Assembly (NCBI GenBank): GCA_028284125.1
Contig: JANQSI010000012.1
Location: forward strand, 1 to 64,000
Length of the DNA: 64,000 nucleotides
Reading direction: 5' to 3'
From: Cyclobacteriaceae bacterium
GTDB taxonomy: Bacteria; Bacteroidota; Bacteroidia; Cytophagales; Cyclobacteriaceae
The translations under genes and the position numbers were made by a program. Below the pieces are notes generated by a model. That model searched no databases and was not told the DNA's origin. It saw only the letters and a program-made list of their open reading frames with translations. Below, one piece after another: positions 18,515 to 28,293 of the stretch (position 1 is the first letter of the stretch; every line of letters starts with the position of its first letter).

Positions 18515-18829
18515 ATGATCGGTTTCTTAAAACGTATTTTCTCTGGGGACAAAGGGCCAAGCTTGGACGAAATGATGGCAAATGGTGCGGTGATCGTTGA
18601 TGTGCGATCGAAAGCCGAGTTTGCAGGTGGTCATTTGGACAACTCCATTAATATTCCACTTGATTCGCTCAAAGCCAATATCAATCAACTAGATCCTGCT
18701 AAACCAGTAATTACCTGTTGTGCATCCGGAATTCGAAGCGCCTCAGCAAAAAATATCTTGAAATCAAAAGGGTTTGAACAAGTCCGAAATGGTGGTGGTT
18801 GGGCGAGCTTAAAGCGATTTGATAATTAA
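18515..18829 (+). CDS. Single-domain rhodanese-like sulfurtransferase
   Basis: A 104-residue cytoplasmic protein consisting of one rhodanese domain. The active-site loop is Cys69-Ala-Ser-Gly-Ile-Arg (with an extra Cys68 just before it), and the family motif VIVDVRSKAEFAGGH lies at 26-40. It could carry persulfide sulfur for thiolation or detoxification. It stands alone behind a good Bacteroidota promoter. Confidence 0.85.
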   Translation: MIGFLKRIFSGDKGPSLDEMMANGAVIVDVRSKAEFAGGHLDNSINIPLDSLKANINQLDPAKPVITCCASGIRSASAKNILKSKGFEQVRNGGGWASLKRFDN

Positions 18830-18966
18830 TCCAGAATCCAACAAAATATTCTCGCATCGCGATCGTAATTATAGCGTTTGAATTCTTGTATTACACTTAG
18901 GGCTATTTAATCATTATCCGCTCACAAATTACGTCTCACCAAATTCTCTTTGCATACCAACAATAA

Positions 18967-21447
18967 ATGCGATCAATAGTTTTACTCTTCATCTTGTACT
19001 TGTCCTTTTTCAGCTATGGGCAAACAACGATCGTTTCAGGAAAAGTGACAGAGACTGCAACAGGTTCTCCGGTCCCATTTGCGACGGTCATTTTCACCGG
19101 TACTTCCGAAGGAGCCATAACCGATTTTGATGGGAATTTTATAGCCGAAACCTCTCTCCCAGTAGACTCCATAGAGGTGAGTTACATCGGCTATATCAAA
19201 CGTGTGAAGCCATTATCACGAGGGACCAATCAGGTGATCAATTTCCAGTTGGATGAGGACGTTGTGGCACTAAGCGAAGTAGTCATTGTTCCTGGCGAAA
19301 ACCCAGCGTTCGCCATTCTCGAGGGAGTTGTTAGAAATAAAAAGAAAAACGACAAACGAGAGTTAAATGCATACGAATACGAAAGCTATACACGAACGGA
19401 ATTTGATGTAGACAACATTTCCGACAAGATGAAGCAACGTAAAATCATGTCCAAGATCACGCATGTGTTGGATAGTATCGAGATCATTGCCGGAGAAGAT
19501 GGAAAGCCCATGCTACCAGTGCTCATCTCTGAAGCTATTTCTCGTTTTCACTATCGAAAAAATCCGGTGGCACGCCATGAGAGAATGCTTCGAACCAGGC
19601 TTACCGGTGTGGGAATAACTGATGGCACGCTTACATCTCAAGTCATTGGTAGCAGTTTCCAGGAATACAATTTCTACCAAAACTGGATGAACATTGTAAG
19701 CAAGGAATTCTCGAGTCCAATTGCTGATGGCTGGAAATTGATGTATGAATACGACCTGACCGATAGTCTCTACATCGATGACAAATACTGCTACCAATTG
19801 GATTTTTTTCCAAAACAGGAACAAGATTTGGCGTTCAGTGGCACCATGTGGATCACAAAAGACGAGTTTGCTTTGAAACGAATGGACGCCCAGGTTTCCA
19901 AAAAGGCAAACCTGAATTTCATTGAAAAAATCAAGATCCAACAAGAGTTGGTTCCGACTGAGGCAGGGCCTTGGTTGCCTTCCAAAACCAGAGTGGTCAT
20001 TGATGTCAAACAATTAACACCAAACACCGCAGGGTTGCTTTCTAAGTTTTATGTTTCAAACAAAGATTTCATTGTCAACCAACCCAAGGAAGATGATTTC
20101 TACCTGGAGACAATTTCTATGGACCCATTAGTCCGGCAGTCTGACGATCTCTACTGGGAACAAAATCGGCATGATTCGCTTTCAAGCACTGAAGAGAACG
20201 TCTTCAAGATGATTGATTCGCTGAAAAGTGTACCACAAGTAAAAGCGTTAACTAATCTGTTCAAGTTCGGTGTTACCGGATATATCAAAACAGGTCCGGT
20301 TGATCTTGGTCCTTCTTCGGTTTTCGTCGGAAACAATGATATTGAAGGATTCAGGATTGGATTTGGTGCCCGAACAAATTATGCATTCAGTAAAAAGCTT
20401 GTACTCGGAGGCTATATAGGGTACGGTTTTGATGATGAAAGATACAAGTACAATGCCTACACAACTTTGATTCTCAACCGAAGGCCATGGACAACCATAA
20501 CTTATGAACAACAAAGGGAAGTAGAACAGATTTGGCTTTTGAATCGAGACATTGCACCCAATAGTTTATTCTATGCCTTCAGTCGCTTCGGAACATTGAC
20601 TCAGCCATTTCTTAAAAACAAATACAAACTCAATTTCAAACGACAATTAGGCAAAGGCTTTCAAACGGATCTCTCCTTGCGACACGAATCTCATGATGCA
20701 CTATTCGCCTTCAATTACTTCACCGACGAGAGCCGAACAACAACAAGTTCTGGTTATGACATCACAGAAGGTGCTATAGAAATACGCTATGGAAAAGATG
20801 AAGTCTTTGTGATGAATGACAATGATCGATTGAGTTTAGGGACCATTAGATCACCTCTCTTCAAACTAAAGTACGCGAGAGGATTTAACGAGCTTATTGG
20901 TAGTGATTTCAATTATCATAAACTTCAATTCTCTGTGGAGAAAAGACAAAAAATGGGAATACTCGGCATCTCCAACTTTAAATTGGAAGGTGGCTATTTC
21001 TTTGGAGAAGTCCCCTATTCACTGCTTTTCAATCCGATCGGAAATGAGAATCCCTTTTATGTTGGATTTGCTTACAACCTGATGGATTTCTTCGAATTCT
21101 CTTCTGATCGATTTGCTGAGCTACGGTATAATCACTCCTTTGAAGGTTTCTTTTTGAACCGTATTCCATTGATGCGAAAATTAAAACTCCGATCCATCAT
21201 CAGTGCGAATATTCTGTGGGGCGGACTAAGAAACGAGAACATCGCCATTTCTCAATTTCCCATTGGTACAGATGGAAATCCAGTTCTTCCGTTCAGAGAA
21301 TGGACCTCCACTCCTTACATTGAAGTGGGTTATGGGATCAGCAACATTTTGCGCGTGCTCTCTATTCAAGCCTTCCATCGTCTCACCTACACCTCCGGTG
21401 ATGCCGATAATTTTGCTGTGAAGTTCAGCTTTGATCTGAGCTTGTAA
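18967..21447 (+). CDS. DUF5686 outer-membrane protein with carboxypeptidase-like regulatory domain
   Basis: An 826-residue exported protein: signal peptide to about residue 18, then a CarboxypepD_reg-like beta-sandwich (VSGKVTETATGSPVPFATV at about 23-41, ending with ALSEVVIVPG). The remainder matches the DUF5686 type, ending in amphipathic strands rich in aromatic residues and a terminal Phe-Ser-Phe-Asp-Leu-Ser-Leu, as in an outer-membrane beta-barrel. It lacks a TonB plug domain and no SusD gene is nearby, so it is not a SusC transporter. Exact function unknown. Confidence 0.8.
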   Translation: MRSIVLLFILYLSFFSYGQTTIVSGKVTETATGSPVPFATVIFTGTSEGAITDFDGNFIAETSLPVDSIEVSYIGYIKRVKPLSRGTNQVINFQLDEDVVALSEVVIVPGENPAFAILEGVVRNKKKNDKRELNAYEYESYTRTEFDVDNISDKMKQRKIMSKITHVLDSIEIIAGEDGKPMLPVLISEAISRFHYRKNPVARHERMLRTRLTGVGITDGTLTSQVIGSSFQEYNFYQNWMNIVSKEFSSPIADGWKLMYEYDLTDSLYIDDKYCYQLDFFPKQEQDLAFSGTMWITKDEFALKRMDAQVSKKANLNFIEKIKIQQELVPTEAGPWLPSKTRVVIDVKQLTPNTAGLLSKFYVSNKDFIVNQPKEDDFYLETISMDPLVRQSDDLYWEQNRHDSLSSTEENVFKMIDSLKSVPQVKALTNLFKFGVTGYIKTGPVDLGPSSVFVGNNDIEGFRIGFGARTNYAFSKKLVLGGYIGYGFDDERYKYNAYTTLILNRRPWTTITYEQQREVEQIWLLNRDIAPNSLFYAFSRFGTLTQPFLKNKYKLNFKRQLGKGFQTDLSLRHESHDALFAFNYFTDESRTTTSSGYDITEGAIEIRYGKDEVFVMNDNDRLSLGTIRSPLFKLKYARGFNELIGSDFNYHKLQFSVEKRQKMGILGISNFKLEGGYFFGEVPYSLLFNPIGNENPFYVGFAYNLMDFFEFSSDRFAELRYNHSFEGFFLNRIPLMRKLKLRSIISANILWGGLRNENIAISQFPIGTDGNPVLPFREWTSTPYIEVGYGISNILRVLSIQAFHRLTYTSGDADNFAVKFSFDLSL

Positions 21448-21512
21448 TCATTTCACCTTTACTCGAAGTTCACCCCAATATTCCCTATCTTGAGGAAGAT
21501 CTAATCTCCACA

Positions 21513-23177
21513 ATGATGAAAAAGTTTAGCTCCTCAAACAGATGGTTCCCATTCTTTGTCCTTTTGGTTTTACATGCGTGCGCACCAACTCAATCCACCA
21601 GCGATCTTGAAGCTTTCATTGACGAAATGTATGCGGAAGTTGATAATGATCGATCACCGGGTACTGCGGTGATGGTTGTCAAAGACGGAGAAGTCATTTT
21701 GAACAAAGGCTTTGGCATGGCCAATCTTTCACATGGAATTGAAATTACCCCAACTACTGTGTTTGACCTTGCCTCCGTCTCCAAGCAGTTTTGTGCCTAT
21801 GCGATTTCAACCTTGGTAGAAGAAGGAAAAATTTCCCTTAATGAGGACGTTCGAACCTACATTCCTGAACTCCCAGATTTTGGAAAAACAATCACCATTG
21901 ATCACCTCGTTCATCACACCAGCGGCATTCGGGATTGGACTAGTACGCTTCCAGTGGCCGGATGGTCCTTTCACGATGTGATTTCATTCGAACAGATCCT
22001 ACGAATGGCCTATCATCAACGAGCGCTCAATTATGAACCCGGAGTAGAATATTCTTACTCGAACACGGGTTATAATCTGCTAGCCGAAATTGTTCAGCGA
22101 GTTGAAGGAGTGACCTTCCGAGAATGGACCAATCAGAATATTTTCCAGCCATTAGGCATGAACCAAACCTTGTTTCTCGATAATCACACGGAATCCATTC
22201 CTAATCGAGCACAAGGATATGGTTCATCAGATGGGGTATTCACTGCAACCCCGAACAACCTCTTAGCGCTTGGGTCAAGTTCCATGTACTCGACTAGTAC
22301 CGATCTTTCCAAGTGGGTCATGCATCTAATGAATCCAGGAGACAAACAATCAGTAGTTGAACGAATGTTTACCAAAGGAATTCTCAACAACGGTGAAGAA
22401 ATAAGCTATGCCTTTGGACTTAGTGTTACAGAATACGAAGATGCACCCTGGATCAGTCACTCAGGAAGTTGGGCCAGTTTCCGAACGTATTTATGCATTT
22501 TGCCTAAGAGCGGTTATGGAATTGTTGTCCTTAACAACCATGGACAGAACACAAACCGGATGGCACGAGAAATAGCAGATTATCTGTTGGATACATCGGA
22601 CGAAGAAACCGATACAGACACGGAAGAAAATCCAGTTGAAGTAGCCGCATCCGTAATGAACGAATTAACTGGAGTATACAAATTAGGGCCTGGCTGGTAT
22701 GTGGAGTTGACTTACAGCGATGGACAACTTTGGACCCAAGCTACCAATGAAGATAAGTTCTCGATGACACCTCTCTCCGACTCTGTTTTCCGAATCGAAG
22801 CTTATTCCAACCGCACGATGACTTTTCACCGTGACGATGCAGGAAATGTTAACGCATTGACCTATTCTGGTAGCAAGCGTGATAAGGTCGATACCTCTGT
22901 CGCTGCCCCAAAAATTAATCCTCGTGATTACCTCGGCACGTATGAAAGCGCCGAACTTTTCACTACTTATGAAGTAATTGCTGACGGGGACCAGCTGTTA
23001 TTGAAACATTTCAGGCATGGAACAATTGAACTGTCAAGAGCCTGGGGTGAAGATTATGTCGGTTCCCGATGGTTTCTCGGCTCGGTGGAATTTTCCAAAG
23101 ACAATAATGGGCTTGTGGATCGATTTTATGTGACCACAAACAGGGCCAGGCGACAGCTGTTCACCATAATGAAATAA
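21513..23177 (+). CDS. Serine hydrolase lipoprotein, beta-lactamase/class C family (second copy)
   Basis: A 554-residue lipoprotein (VLHACAPTQ lipobox). The S12-type catalytic domain (about 35-360) has Ser88-Val-Ser-Lys91 in DLASVSKQF, Tyr-Ser-Asn in YSNTGYNLL, and the third motif HSGSW. A ~180-residue C-terminal beta-rich domain of the DUF3471 kind follows. It shares the plan but little sequence with the protein encoded at 14370. Likely an envelope esterase or D-Ala peptidase. Start at the first of two Met codons (MMKKFS). Confidence 0.85.
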   Translation: MMKKFSSSNRWFPFFVLLVLHACAPTQSTSDLEAFIDEMYAEVDNDRSPGTAVMVVKDGEVILNKGFGMANLSHGIEITPTTVFDLASVSKQFCAYAISTLVEEGKISLNEDVRTYIPELPDFGKTITIDHLVHHTSGIRDWTSTLPVAGWSFHDVISFEQILRMAYHQRALNYEPGVEYSYSNTGYNLLAEIVQRVEGVTFREWTNQNIFQPLGMNQTLFLDNHTESIPNRAQGYGSSDGVFTATPNNLLALGSSSMYSTSTDLSKWVMHLMNPGDKQSVVERMFTKGILNNGEEISYAFGLSVTEYEDAPWISHSGSWASFRTYLCILPKSGYGIVVLNNHGQNTNRMAREIADYLLDTSDEETDTDTEENPVEVAASVMNELTGVYKLGPGWYVELTYSDGQLWTQATNEDKFSMTPLSDSVFRIEAYSNRTMTFHRDDAGNVNALTYSGSKRDKVDTSVAAPKINPRDYLGTYESAELFTTYEVIADGDQLLLKHFRHGTIELSRAWGEDYVGSRWFLGSVEFSKDNNGLVDRFYVTTNRARRQLFTIMK

Positions 23178-23220
23178 ATAAAACCTCAAAGAAGTCAATT
23201 TAAGTTAGCAGCATTTCTCT

Positions 23221-23694
23221 ATGCCAGAATTTTCTTTTGAACAACCTATCGAACAATTAGAAAAAAGAAAAGGAGGATATTTCTATTTAACTGTTGATAA
23301 GACAGTTGTCGACCAATTTGACAAAAAGAAATCGGTTAGATTGAAGTGTGAAATTGATAATGTTGTCTCCTATTCGTGTGGTCTAAATCATTTAGGAGAT
23401 GGTAATTTCTTCATCATTGTGGCGACCAAATACTTAAGGAGATTGAAGAAGGAACTTGGTGATAATGTTCAATTCAAAATTTACGAGGATCCAAATCCCT
23501 TAGGAGTTGAAGAACCAGAAGTTCTTCTTGTGTTATTGGATCAAGATCCAAATGCCAAAACAATTTATGGACGCCTTACAGATGGAAAGAAACGCAGTTT
23601 GATTTACACGATTAAAAGAATCAAAAGTGTCGACACTCAAGTATCTAAAATACTTCAATTCTTAGAGGTGGAAGGAGCAAAAGCTGCCAACTAA
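23221..23694 (+). CDS. DUF1905 / YdeI-OmpD-associated domain protein
   Basis: A 157-residue cytoplasmic protein. The first ~95 residues fit DUF1905, a small beta-barrel (RKGGYFYLTVDKTVVDQF to GDNVQFKIYEDPNPLG); the last ~55 fit the YdeI/OmpD-associated helical domain, with LTDGKKRSLIYTIKRIKSVD. Such fusions are common and were linked to bacteriocin tolerance only by name. Biochemical activity is unknown. Nothing in the neighbourhood points to a pathway. Confidence 0.7.
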   Translation: MPEFSFEQPIEQLEKRKGGYFYLTVDKTVVDQFDKKKSVRLKCEIDNVVSYSCGLNHLGDGNFFIIVATKYLRRLKKELGDNVQFKIYEDPNPLGVEEPEVLLVLLDQDPNAKTIYGRLTDGKKRSLIYTIKRIKSVDTQVSKILQFLEVEGAKAAN

Positions 23695-23893
23695 GCCCAA
23701 GGATCAAGATATCTACACCTCATCTAGCACTTTATCTGAGCACTCTAAAAATAAACTTATTACTCCATTAATGATAATCGGAAAAGTGTATCGATGACAT
23801 CAATCCGTTTCATGCATTAATGACTATTTCTAAATCGTGGCAAACACTTAGCAGAGTTATTTGTTACCTTTATCATGTTTGCCACCAATTAAG

Positions 23894-24496
23894 ATGAAGC
23901 TAAGAGCCACCATTGCAGCCTTATCATTGGTAGTTATTGTATCAATGATAGGGTATCTTTTTTATCAAAATGAAATTCAATACTGGATTCCTACTCCCGT
24001 ACCGAAAGATTACGAGGAAGTAGCAATGGGATCGGTAGTAAGTACCGATCTATACAGAGAAGGAGAAAAGAAGTTCATTCATTTCTTCAATCCCAAGTGT
24101 CCGTGTTCAAAATTCAATTTCACTACGTATAAAAACCTCATCAAAAAATACGGTGATGAATTCCAATGTTTTGCGGTTGTTCAGGAAACAACCGAAGGAG
24201 TAAAAGAAGAAGATGTCGCGTATTTAAGGAAGCTTGGAGTAAAACTGGTAGCAGATAAGGATAAAACACTTGCTAAAAGATTGGGTGTTTATTCCACGCC
24301 TCAAATTGTCTTACTCGACGAACAGAACGAACTGTATTACCGGGGAAATTATAACCTCGCAAGGTACTGCACCAATCCAAATTCGGATTATTCCAAAATG
24401 GCGATCGAAACATTTCTGATTGATCTCCCTTTGGATGTGCCATCGACCGCCTTTACAGCTTATGGATGTTCATTAGATAGAAAAACCAACCACTAA
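23894..24496 (+). CDS. Membrane-anchored redoxin-like protein with CPC motif
   Basis: A 200-residue protein with an N-terminal membrane helix (about 4-24) and a thioredoxin/peroxiredoxin-like extracytoplasmic domain. The presumed active site is Lys-Cys69-Pro-Cys71-Ser in [12 protein letters not shown], a CxC rather than the usual CxxC; a cis-proline motif [11 protein letters not shown] follows. CxC sites occur in some protein-disulfide isomerase-like proteins. The Met at 23894 ([10 protein letters not shown]) is preferred over an upstream frame to 23861. It ends 4 bp before the chemoreceptor gene, so the two are co-transcribed. Confidence 0.75.
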   Translation: MKLRATIAALSLVVIVSMIGYLFYQNEIQYWIPTPVPKDYEEVAMGSVVSTDLYREGEKKFIHFFNPKCPCSKFNFTTYKNLIKKYGDEFQCFAVVQETTEGVKEEDVAYLRKLGVKLVADKDKTLAKRLGVYSTPQIVLLDEQNELYYRGNYNLARYCTNPNSDYSKMAIETFLIDLPLDVPSTAFTAYGCSLDRKTNH

Positions 24497-24500
24497 TAGT

Positions 24501-25829
24501 ATGATTACCACCAAAGAACTTGACGATAGCGTTTTAAAGGAAAGAAACATAGAATACTTAGCAGAACAGCAGGAAAAATCAGACCGGCATATGTGGGTCA
24601 TTCTTGTCGGCTATTTCCTGGCCGGAGTATTGATGAGTTTCAAATACCAAACCTTCATGGTTGGTTTTGGCGTGGGTGCACTTTGTCTAGCAGCTGTCGC
24701 AATCACAAAACGATTATTGCCAGAAAAAATCTTATACCAATATGTGTTTGCAGCGGTCTTGGCCATTTTCATGGCTCAGTTTATTTATCAAATGCATGGA
24801 ATGTTCGAAATGCATTTCTTCGCGCTGATAGGGTCTGCCGTGTTGATTACCTTCCGGAACTGGAAGTTACAAATCCCATTGACTTTAATTGTAGCCATTC
24901 ACCATGCGACATTTGCGCTCTTGCAATATTACAGAGGTTACGAAGGGATCTATTTCACACAGTTGGATTACATGAGTTTAGAGACATTCGTCATCCACGT
25001 GGTGTTGGCGGTTGTCATGTTCGGAGTAAGTGGATTCTGGGCCTATCGATTCCAAAATGACACCATGGAAATGCTGCGGCTCAACAATTCTTTGGTAGAA
25101 AAAGACCGGATGATTGATATTTTCAAAACAGTGGAAGAAGTATCCACTTCCTTATCAGATGCAAGTAGTGTGAGCAACGAAACAGTGAATTCTTTGAGTG
25201 AGCAACTCAACTTAACCGCTGCATCCGTCGAGGAAGTTTCGGCAGCCGTTGAAGAAATGGTAGCAAATATTGAAGCCAATGCAAACAATTCAAAAGATGC
25301 TGTAACTACCTCCAGACAGATTGAGGAAATCATTAAGGAGAATGAAAAAATTATACGAGAAAGTATCGCCTCGACTGGGCAGATTGCGGAGAAAATTCAA
25401 GTAGTAGAAGAAATAGCCCGACAAACCAATTTACTAGCTTTAAATGCCGCCGTAGAGGCCGCGAGAGCTGGAGAACACGGAAAAGGCTTTGCCGTAGTTG
25501 CAGGGGAAATCAGAAGGCTGGCCGAAAGAAGTCAACTGGCTGCTAATGAGATCAATCAATTATCAGAACAGAATAGAGAAATAAATGAGAAGTTGAACAC
25601 CAGCTTCATTGAAGTACTTCCAAACTTCAAGAGGATTCATGACATGATTGAACAAATTTCACTCTCAAGCACCGAACAGCAACACGGTGCAGAGCAGATC
25701 AATCAATCCATCCTTCACATTAACACTTCTTCCCAAGGTAGCGTCAATCAGTTTGATCGCATCTCTACTATATCAAAAGAAATGGCGGTTCGCTCGCAAG
25801 AACTTTCTACATTGATTAGTTCGAATTAA
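24501..25829 (+). CDS. Methyl-accepting chemotaxis protein with multi-helix His-rich sensor
   Basis: A 442-residue receptor. Residues 30-185 form about six membrane helices with conserved-looking histidines (His99, His105, His134-His135, His166) in HGMFEMHF and [13 protein letters not shown]; this membrane sensor type is seen in other chemoreceptors and GGDEF proteins. No periplasmic ligand domain or HAMP is visible. The signalling half has the hairpin tip [20 protein letters not shown] (about 306-325) that binds CheA/CheW. No chemotaxis kinase is in the window. Coupling to the redoxin gene 4 bp upstream suggests a redox or metal signal, as inference only. Confidence 0.85.
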   Translation: MITTKELDDSVLKERNIEYLAEQQEKSDRHMWVILVGYFLAGVLMSFKYQTFMVGFGVGALCLAAVAITKRLLPEKILYQYVFAAVLAIFMAQFIYQMHGMFEMHFFALIGSAVLITFRNWKLQIPLTLIVAIHHATFALLQYYRGYEGIYFTQLDYMSLETFVIHVVLAVVMFGVSGFWAYRFQNDTMEMLRLNNSLVEKDRMIDIFKTVEEVSTSLSDASSVSNETVNSLSEQLNLTAASVEEVSAAVEEMVANIEANANNSKDAVTTSRQIEEIIKENEKIIRESIASTGQIAEKIQVVEEIARQTNLLALNAAVEAARAGEHGKGFAVVAGEIRRLAERSQLAANEINQLSEQNREINEKLNTSFIEVLPNFKRIHDMIEQISLSSTEQQHGAEQINQSILHINTSSQGSVNQFDRISTISKEMAVRSQELSTLISSN

Positions 25830-25876
25830 AGAGCTACAGTTTTTGATCCATAACTACTCATTCAAGGGATAACCGA

Positions 25877-25903
25877 AGATGCTGAAACAAGTTCAGCATG
25901 ACA
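25877..25903 (+). repeat. AGAT...ATGACA hairpin repeat
   Basis: AGAT, stem GCTGAA, loop ACAAG, stem TTCAGC, then ATGACA. Same fixed ends as the other copies in this window but its own stem. It sits in the 209-bp gap between the chemoreceptor and the M20 gene; nothing else was seen there. Confidence 0.7.
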
Positions 25904-26038
25904 TTCGAACTTTACTGGCTTCAATGAGCGTCAATAAGTAAATTTTTCCAAAAGTTCAGCTACCCTCATTTTTGCCCTATTCCCTTTGACTTTATCTGAT
26001 CCTTCACTTACTTAATAGGTGAATCAATCTAAATCAAC

Positions 26039-27619
26039 ATGAAGAAGCTACTTGTTCTATTGCTTTCAGCCGCAAGTTTTGTTGGCATTTCGCAGAAAAA
26101 ATACTCTGAAGAAAAGATTTCAGCACTTAAAAAAGAAGCAGCCCAAAAAGTGGAGGAAAATGCCAAAATGGCCCAGGTAATGGTTGATAAGGTGTTCAGC
26201 TTTGCAGAGTTGGGATTCCAGGAAGTAGAAACCTCTAAATACCTCACCGGGATTTTAGAAGAAAATGGGTTTACTATCGAAAATGGCATCAGTGGTATCC
26301 CTACGGCATGGACCGCTAAATGGGGATCAGGAAAGCCGGTGATCGCGATCGGAAGCGACCTGGATTGCATCCCAAAAGCTTCGCAAAAACCAGGTGTAGC
26401 CTATCATGATCCATTAGTGGATGGAGCTCCAGGTCATGGAGAAGGTCATAATTCGGGCACTCCCTTAAATATTGTTGCAGCGCTGGCAGTAAAAGAAATC
26501 ATGGAGCGAGAAGGTCTTTCCGGCACGTTGATGCTTTGGCCCGGAGTGGCTGAAGAGTTGTTAGGAACCAAGGCCTATTACACACGAGATGGTTATTTTG
26601 ATGATGTCGACATCAGTATTTTCACCCATGTAAGTAATAACCTCACTGTTTCCTTCGGACAGTCTCGAGGTACCGGGCTTATTTCAGTAGAGTATTCGTT
26701 TGATGGAGAGGCTGCCCATGCAGCAGGCTCCCCTTGGCGTGGACGTAGTGCGCTGGATGCTGTCGAACTCATGAGTATCGGCTGGCAATACCAACGTGAA
26801 CATCTCGATCCGCTGCAGCGATCTCATCATGTCATTAAAAATGGCGGAGATCAACCCAATGTTGTCCCTTCAAAAGCATCGATTTGGTTTTTCTTAAGAA
26901 ACGTGACCTACCCCAAGATCATGGCGATGTATAAACGTGCCAATGAGATTGCAGAAGGAGCTGCCCAGATGACGCAGACTAAAATGAACAGTAAAATATT
27001 AGGTAGTGCCTGGCCAAGGCATTTCAATAAAGTTATTGCCGCAACCATGTACCAAAACATTCGGGAAGTAGGCCTTCCGAAATGGGACGAAAAAGATCAA
27101 GCGCTGGCACGAGCACTTCAAAAAGAAGTTGGAGCAATTAATGTGGACGGATTGGAAACCAAGCTAGATACCATTGGGTTGCCCATACGATCCTTCGTTA
27201 GTGGCGGCTCTGATGACATTGGGGACATTAGCTGGAAGCTTCCAACTGTAACCATGCGCTACCCTTCGAACATTCCGGGCCTTCAGGGCCACCATTGGTC
27301 CAATGCCGTTGCTATGGCTACACCCATTGCTCATAAAGGAGTAGTCGCTGGTGCGAAAGCAGAAGCCATGACGCTTCTGGATTTTATACTAAAACCCGAA
27401 CTAGTAGAAGAAGCATGGAAATATTTTCGGGAGGTACAAGGAATGGAAATTGAATACAATCCCATGATCCGTGAAGATGAAGAACCGGCCATCTACTTGA
27501 ATACGGAGATCCAAGGGGAGTTTCGGCCGGCACTTGAGAAGTATTACTACGACGAGACCAAATACGATACCTACCTGGAGCAGCTAGGGATCGAATATCC
27601 TACTTTGAAGAAAGAGTAA
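26039..27619 (+). CDS. Exported M20-family amidohydrolase (AbgB-like)
   Basis: A 526-residue protein with a signal peptide (to about residue 19, GISQ). The M20D fold is clear: FSFAELGFQEVETSKYL, metal-site stretch HGEGHNSGTPLN, a dimerisation domain with HAAGSPWRGRSALDAVELM, and a late GSDDIGDISW metal motif. This pattern resembles AbgB, the p-aminobenzoyl-glutamate hydrolase subunit, and related amidohydrolases, but export to the periplasm points to another amide substrate. No AbgA partner is next to it. Confidence 0.83.
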   Translation: MKKLLVLLLSAASFVGISQKKYSEEKISALKKEAAQKVEENAKMAQVMVDKVFSFAELGFQEVETSKYLTGILEENGFTIENGISGIPTAWTAKWGSGKPVIAIGSDLDCIPKASQKPGVAYHDPLVDGAPGHGEGHNSGTPLNIVAALAVKEIMEREGLSGTLMLWPGVAEELLGTKAYYTRDGYFDDVDISIFTHVSNNLTVSFGQSRGTGLISVEYSFDGEAAHAAGSPWRGRSALDAVELMSIGWQYQREHLDPLQRSHHVIKNGGDQPNVVPSKASIWFFLRNVTYPKIMAMYKRANEIAEGAAQMTQTKMNSKILGSAWPRHFNKVIAATMYQNIREVGLPKWDEKDQALARALQKEVGAINVDGLETKLDTIGLPIRSFVSGGSDDIGDISWKLPTVTMRYPSNIPGLQGHHWSNAVAMATPIAHKGVVAGAKAEAMTLLDFILKPELVEEAWKYFREVQGMEIEYNPMIREDEEPAIYLNTEIQGEFRPALEKYYYDETKYDTYLEQLGIEYPTLKKE

Positions 27620-27722
27620 TGCTAAAGCCCGCTTGAAACAATAAGCGATGAAACACATCCTAACCACACTCTCAGAAAAATTATTGAGGACAATAAAGAC
27701 TTAACCTATAACCAAACCTAAC

Positions 27723-28214
27723 ATGAAACATTTAACATTCTTACTTCTGGCCTTAACCTTCTTTTCTTGTAACAATAATGGCAGAAAACCTGAAGAAAAT
27801 TCAGTTAATGGAAGCAAAATTGATATTCCAAAGGAACTGGAGTCAATTGAGGAAACCAGAGCTTTATTTCAACAGGCAATTAAGGAAAAACGCTACGGTG
27901 ACTTAAGTAAATATGGAACCAAAGACATAATATCCATAACACCTATTTGTGGAACATGGGAAGAATACAAACGCCTTGCGGGTGAACCCGTTGGTTCCTT
28001 TAGCTATGATAGTTTGATAATGAAGCCAATGGAAACGATTATCGTTAGCGATAGTATCGCCTATGATTTTGGAACAAGCTCAGTGTACTACACGAATGAA
28101 GATGGAGAACCAGTTGAAATTACAGATACTTTCTTAGCCATATTGAAAAGAGACAAGAATGATGGGAAATGGAAATTGCACAGAGAAGTTGCCACAACGA
28201 ACAAAATGGAATGA
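27723..28214 (+). CDS. Lipoprotein with NTF2-like (SnoaL/DUF4440) domain
   Basis: A 163-residue protein with a lipobox (TFFSCNNNG). After a ~35-residue linker the ETRALFQQAIKEKRYGDLSK helix and following strands (SDSIAYDFGTSSVYY, FLAILKRDKNDGKWKLHRE) form a cone-like NTF2 fold as in DUF4440 proteins. No catalytic residues can be assigned. It ends 12 bp before a long perfect inverted repeat that separates it from the convergent serpin gene. Confidence 0.7.
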   Translation: MKHLTFLLLALTFFSCNNNGRKPEENSVNGSKIDIPKELESIEETRALFQQAIKEKRYGDLSKYGTKDIISITPICGTWEEYKRLAGEPVGSFSYDSLIMKPMETIIVSDSIAYDFGTSSVYYTNEDGEPVEITDTFLAILKRDKNDGKWKLHREVATTNKME

Positions 28215-28225
28215 AACCATTAAAA

Positions 28226-28279
28226 GTGATCGTTTGTAACGCTTGACCGACCAAAGTAGGTAACGTTACAAACGATCAC
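28226..28279. repeat. Perfect 16-bp inverted repeat between convergent genes
   Basis: Left arm GTGATCGTTTGTAACG (28226-28241) and its exact reverse complement (28264-28279) flank a 22-base spacer. Each arm also contains the small palindrome CGTTTGTAACG, which is the core of the TAGCGC...GTGC repeat family. It fills the 79-bp gap between two convergent stop codons. It could stop transcription from both sides, although neither side has a T tract. Confidence 0.75.
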
Positions 28280-28293
28280 ATCTAAAAACTCAG

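Noticed and set aside
19513..20514. Several minus-strand frames inside the DUF5686 gene
   Set aside because: No domain or signal; they lie wholly inside a well-supported plus-strand gene.
18967..21447. SusC-like TonB-dependent transporter of a polysaccharide locus
   Set aside because: Length of 826, no plug domain, and no SusD neighbour; DUF5686 fits better.
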